Shown: one piece after another, positions 7,406-9,053 of the stretch
How positions within the stretch are numbered: the first letter of the stretch is position 1
Layout of the letters: each line of letters starts with the position of its first letter
Source of the DNA: Candidatus Aminicenantota bacterium
GTDB lineage: Bacteria > Acidobacteriota > Aminicenantia > Aminicenantales > Aminicenantaceae
Length of the DNA: 9,053 nt
Assembly: GCA_030673995.1 (NCBI GenBank)
Contig: DAOUYU010000064.1
Location: forward strand, 1-9,053
Reading direction: 5' to 3'
Program-made: the position numbers and the translations under genes
The notes under the pieces: generated by a model
Seen by the model: the letters and a program-made list of their open reading frames with translations, nothing else
Database searches by the model: none
Told to the model about the DNA's origin: nothing

Positions 7406-7910
7406 CGGCAGCCTTCTTCGGATCAAGTAACAGATAATTCGCATAAACACTTATGTGACCTTTAAGATAAACCTCTTGAGGAAGGACCTCAAATCTCTCA
7501 AGCTCTATGTTTTCAATAAGTTCCACGCGTATCTTGGTATCGAGTGCAACTTCATACAATCCTATCCCTCGCTCTTTTCTTATCTGCCTCAATACAGGCC
7601 CGCTGAATGGTGTACTCTTTTCCTTTTTATCTTCAGATCCACCTTTTGAAGTTAACGACTCTCCACGATAAGATGATTTGTGTTGGCCATGATACGAGAG
7701 GGATATCAGCGCTGTGTATGCCCCTTCAATTTGCTTCAGGATCTTCTGCCTCCTCTTATAGGGGAACTCATCCGCAATAGGAGAGATAACGACAGATTCA
7801 GCAGAATACAATCTTTTTAACCTCAGGTATGCGCTCTTTATCTGTGATAATGATGCATCAGGACTAATTTCAAGGACATCAAAATACTTTTTATATTCTT
7901 TTCTAAGCAT
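7353..7910 (-). CDS. J-like domain fused to RodZ-type helix-turn-helix, no membrane segment
   Basis: The product is 185 residues from ATG 7910 (187 if a TTG at 7916, overlapping the previous stop, is used). Residues about 8-70 follow the J-domain pattern: YFDVLEISPDASLSQIKSAY for helices I and II and ILKQIEGAYTALISL for helix III. The HPD motif that activates Hsp70 is absent; YSAES stands at the equivalent place, so it should not stimulate DnaK. A polar linker (about 73-103) leads to a helix-turn-helix of the HTH_25/RodZ type (about 106-163): LRQIRKERGIGLYEVALDTK, then VELIENIELERFEVLP, YLKGHISVYANYLLLD. A charged helical tail ends in IEEE. RodZ uses this HTH to bind MreB, but this protein has no transmembrane helix or periplasmic domain. 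It lies two nt after the MinD-like ATPase and overlaps the barrel gene, so it is probably an adaptor or regulator for that ATPase; DNA binding is also possible. Confidence 0.85.
   Translation of the reverse strand: MLRKEYKKYFDVLEISPDASLSQIKSAYLRLKRLYSAESVVISPIADEFPYKRRQKILKQIEGAYTALISLSYHGQHKSSYRGESLTSKGGSEDKKEKSTPFSGPVLRQIRKERGIGLYEVALDTKIRVELIENIELERFEVLPQEVYLKGHISVYANYLLLDPKKAADDYIKKYREWKSKIEEE
7412..7419 (-). promoter_or_regulatory. Ribosome-binding site of the Omp85-type gene inside the upstream gene
   Basis: On the minus strand this reads GAAGAAGG, followed by a six-base spacer and ATG at 7405-7403. It lies within the coding sequence of the J-like/HTH gene and implies translational overlap. 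A stronger-looking GAGGAGGAG at 7364-7356, at the very end of the upstream gene, has no ATG, GTG or TTG in the Omp85 frame at a usable distance. Confidence 0.5.
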
Positions 7911-7912
7911 GC

Positions 7913-8854
7913 TCAATTTCTGGAGTGTTTTATTTCGCTTCCCTGCAGTATGTTTTCTGTAAATGTTTCTATTTCTTTAGCACTGCGAGATGTGCCATAA
8001 TTCACCATAAAAGGCCTTCTTTCACGGATAGACCTCCAGATAGCATCATCATACTCGAGGTATCCAACAAATTGTGTCTCTAAACCTAAATACTTCATGA
8101 AGATACTCTTAATAGAAGATCCAATAATGATATCTTGGCTACTTCTTACTTTGTTTAAAATGAGATAAATCTTGAACTTTGAAAGTTCTTCATCAAGAAT
8201 ATCCCCAATGTATGAAAAGCTATTCTTGAGACATTCAATAAGTTCATTCAGATTGTTTATTTTGTATTTTTCCCTGCTTTCCCACATGTGTTCGACAATT
8301 TCTTTAAAACCATAGGACCTTAGTGACATCTTTAATTTTCTGAATAATGAATTTTTTATAAAATGATACATATTCTCTATAGCAATTATTTCCGGTTCAA
8401 GAACAGCAATCATCTTGTCGGCTATAAGAAAGGTGTCAATAGTGTTGTTATGACTTCCGCCACCAAGGTCAATAAGCACATATTGCTTGTTTAATTTTAA
8501 AATATGCCTGAATAACTTGAGCTTTTGAGTGAATTTAATGCTATCGGAAGCAAGGGAATGGATATCGCCGCTTATCAGGTACATGTTTCCTATGCCTGTC
8601 TTCAAGGCAAGTTTGCTTAGAGGTACTCCCTTTTCAAAAAAAAACGACAAAGATTTCTTTGGTCTGCTAATGCCAAGGAATGAATGTAGGTTTGCTCCGC
8701 CGATATCAATGTCTATTAAAACTATCCTCTTTCCTTTTCTAGCCAGATAAGTACCCATACTGCTGGTAATAAAAGTCTTTCCTGTTCCTCCTTTACCACC
8801 ACCGATCGCCCAGATTTCCCCTTCTTTATTCTTCCTCACTCCTGTTTTTTCCAT
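7913..8854 (-). CDS. MinD/ParA-family P-loop ATPase (FlhG/MinD-like)
   Basis: The product is 313 residues, from the only in-frame ATG near the domain start. The deviant Walker A GGGKGGTGKT carries the signature Lys21 and the canonical Lys26. Next come the VLIDIDIGGANLHSFLG segment (Asp48, Asp50; Walker A' region) and the Walker B/switch II LIDLGGGSHNNTIDTF (Asp129). A segment with AVLEPEIIAIENMYHFIK and a long mostly helical insert (about 165-225) follow, then ILNKVRSSQD and VGYLEYDDAIWRSIRERRPFM, both typical of the MinD/FlhG branch. Such ATPases dimerise on ATP and place machines, plasmids or division and flagellar components in the cell. The C-terminus lacks a clear amphipathic membrane-targeting helix. 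There is no ParB gene or parS-like site, so plasmid or chromosome partition is unlikely. The gene starts a three-gene unit with a J-like/HTH protein and an Omp85-type barrel. Its ribosome-binding site is weak and its sequence is AT-rich. Confidence 0.92.
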   Translation of the reverse strand: MEKTGVRKNKEGEIWAIGGGKGGTGKTFITSSMGTYLARKGKRIVLIDIDIGGANLHSFLGISRPKKSLSFFFEKGVPLSKLALKTGIGNMYLISGDIHSLASDSIKFTQKLKLFRHILKLNKQYVLIDLGGGSHNNTIDTFLIADKMIAVLEPEIIAIENMYHFIKNSLFRKLKMSLRSYGFKEIVEHMWESREKYKINNLNELIECLKNSFSYIGDILDEELSKFKIYLILNKVRSSQDIIIGSSIKSIFMKYLGLETQFVGYLEYDDAIWRSIRERRPFMVNYGTSRSAKEIETFTENILQGSEIKHSRN

Positions 8855-8857
8855 CGA

Positions 8858-8878
8858 TTATCTTATAATTTTAGATAA
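8858..8878. repeat. Short inverted repeat in the leader of the MinD-like gene
   Basis: TTATCT (8858-8863) and AGATAA (8873-8878) are perfect inverted arms around a nine-base AT-rich spacer, just upstream of the ATPase start and next to its candidate -10 box. It could be an operator or a weak leader hairpin. Six-base arms in AT-rich DNA occur by chance. Confidence 0.3.
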
Positions 8879-8908
8879 ACAATACAATAAATATAGCCTC
8901 TGCGTCAA
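8879..8908 (-). promoter_or_regulatory. Candidate sigma70 promoter for the MinD-like operon
   Basis: On the minus strand TTGACG (8908-8903, five of six consensus bases) is followed after 18 bases by TATTGT (8884-8879, four of six). Transcription would start near 8872, giving a leader of about 18 bases before the ATPase ATG. The AT-rich surroundings offer other -10-like hexamers, so the exact boxes are uncertain. Confidence 0.35.
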
Positions 8909-8950
8909 CCATCCCCAGGCTCTATGACAAAAAGCGCGGAATTGACAGAG

Positions 8951-8962
8951 AAATTGCAATTT
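8951..8962. promoter_or_regulatory. 12-bp perfect palindrome over a -35 box, possible operator
   Basis: AAATTGCAATTT is a perfect palindrome and spans the candidate -35 element TTGCAA of the rightward promoter. A dimeric regulator bound here would block that promoter. About two perfect 12-bp palindromes are expected by chance in a window of this size, so only the position makes it notable. Confidence 0.3.
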
Positions 8963-8982
8963 GAACTATTTTATGCTATAAA
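8954..8982 (+). promoter_or_regulatory. Candidate promoter for the rightward gene at the window edge
   Basis: TTGCAA (8954-8959, four of six consensus bases) and TATAAA (8977-8982, five of six) are separated by 17 bases and precede a gene start at 9013. A perfect TTGACA at 8942-8947 lies nearby, but it is 29 bases from this -10 and cannot pair with it. Confidence 0.42.
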
Positions 8983-9012
8983 TCCTCTAAAATTCTTAGC
9001 AGGATTAAACCC

Positions 9013-9053
9013 ATGGCATTACTCAATTTGATACCTTTTTCATTCATTATTGG
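9013..9053 (+). CDS. 5' end of an unidentified rightward gene, cut by the window edge
   Basis: ATG 9013 has AGGA at 9001-9004 with an eight-base spacer and a candidate promoter further upstream. Only 13 codons are visible, encoding MALLNLIPFSFII. The stretch is hydrophobic and could start a membrane protein or a signal anchor. It is too short to identify. It is divergent from the MinD-like operon and shares a 158-base intergenic region with it. Confidence 0.5.
   Translation, partial: MALLNLIPFSFII

Noticed and set aside
7913..8854. Plasmid or chromosome partition (ParA) role
   Set aside because: There is no ParB-like gene, parS-like repeat or replication gene nearby, and the EYDDAIWRSIRERRP region fits the MinD/FlhG branch better.

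Overview
The window looks like chromosomal DNA of a diderm (Gram-negative-type) bacterium. It carries the tail of a BamD-like lipoprotein, a signal-peptide beta-barrel protein and an Omp85-family barrel, so there is an outer membrane. Base composition is moderate to AT-rich. Nothing fixes the phylum. The mix of a MinD-like ATPase with a DLGGG switch, a RodZ-type HTH protein and a PilZ protein would suit Acidobacteriota/Aminicenantes-like or deltaproteobacterial-type lineages, but that is a guess.

Left block (1-5717, + strand): five closely spaced genes in one direction, with gaps of 31, 17, 15 and 49 nt. They are the 3' end of a bamD-like gene, a 257-aa outer-membrane beta-barrel protein of unknown role, an exported subtilisin-type (S8) protease with an I9-like prodomain, recN (SMC-like ABC ATPase of double-strand break repair) and miaB (radical-SAM methylthiotransferase acting on tRNA A37). 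The layout suggests one transcription unit mixing envelope biogenesis with housekeeping.

Middle (5718-6262): a consensus-like sigma70 promoter, a possible nine-codon leader peptide whose stop overlaps the next start (TAATG), and a single-domain PilZ protein with both c-di-GMP-binding motifs. The short convergent gap after it holds a nested inverted repeat that may be a two-way terminator.

Right block (6263-8854, - strand): a tightly coupled three-gene unit, in transcription order a MinD/ParA-like ATPase, a protein fusing a J-like domain (HPD lost) to a RodZ-type helix-turn-helix, and a small POTRA-less Omp85/BamA-type barrel. Its upstream part is visibly AT-richer than the protease gene on the left. 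A positioning ATPase, a cytoplasmic adaptor and an outer-membrane barrel in one unit is the most interesting feature of the window.

Right edge (8855-9053): a divergent intergenic region with a candidate promoter on each strand, a 12-bp palindrome over one -35 box, a short inverted repeat in the other leader, and the first 13 codons of a rightward gene cut by the window end. No gene-free stretch exceeds 300 bases. I see no tRNA, rRNA, CRISPR array, insertion sequence or replication origin.
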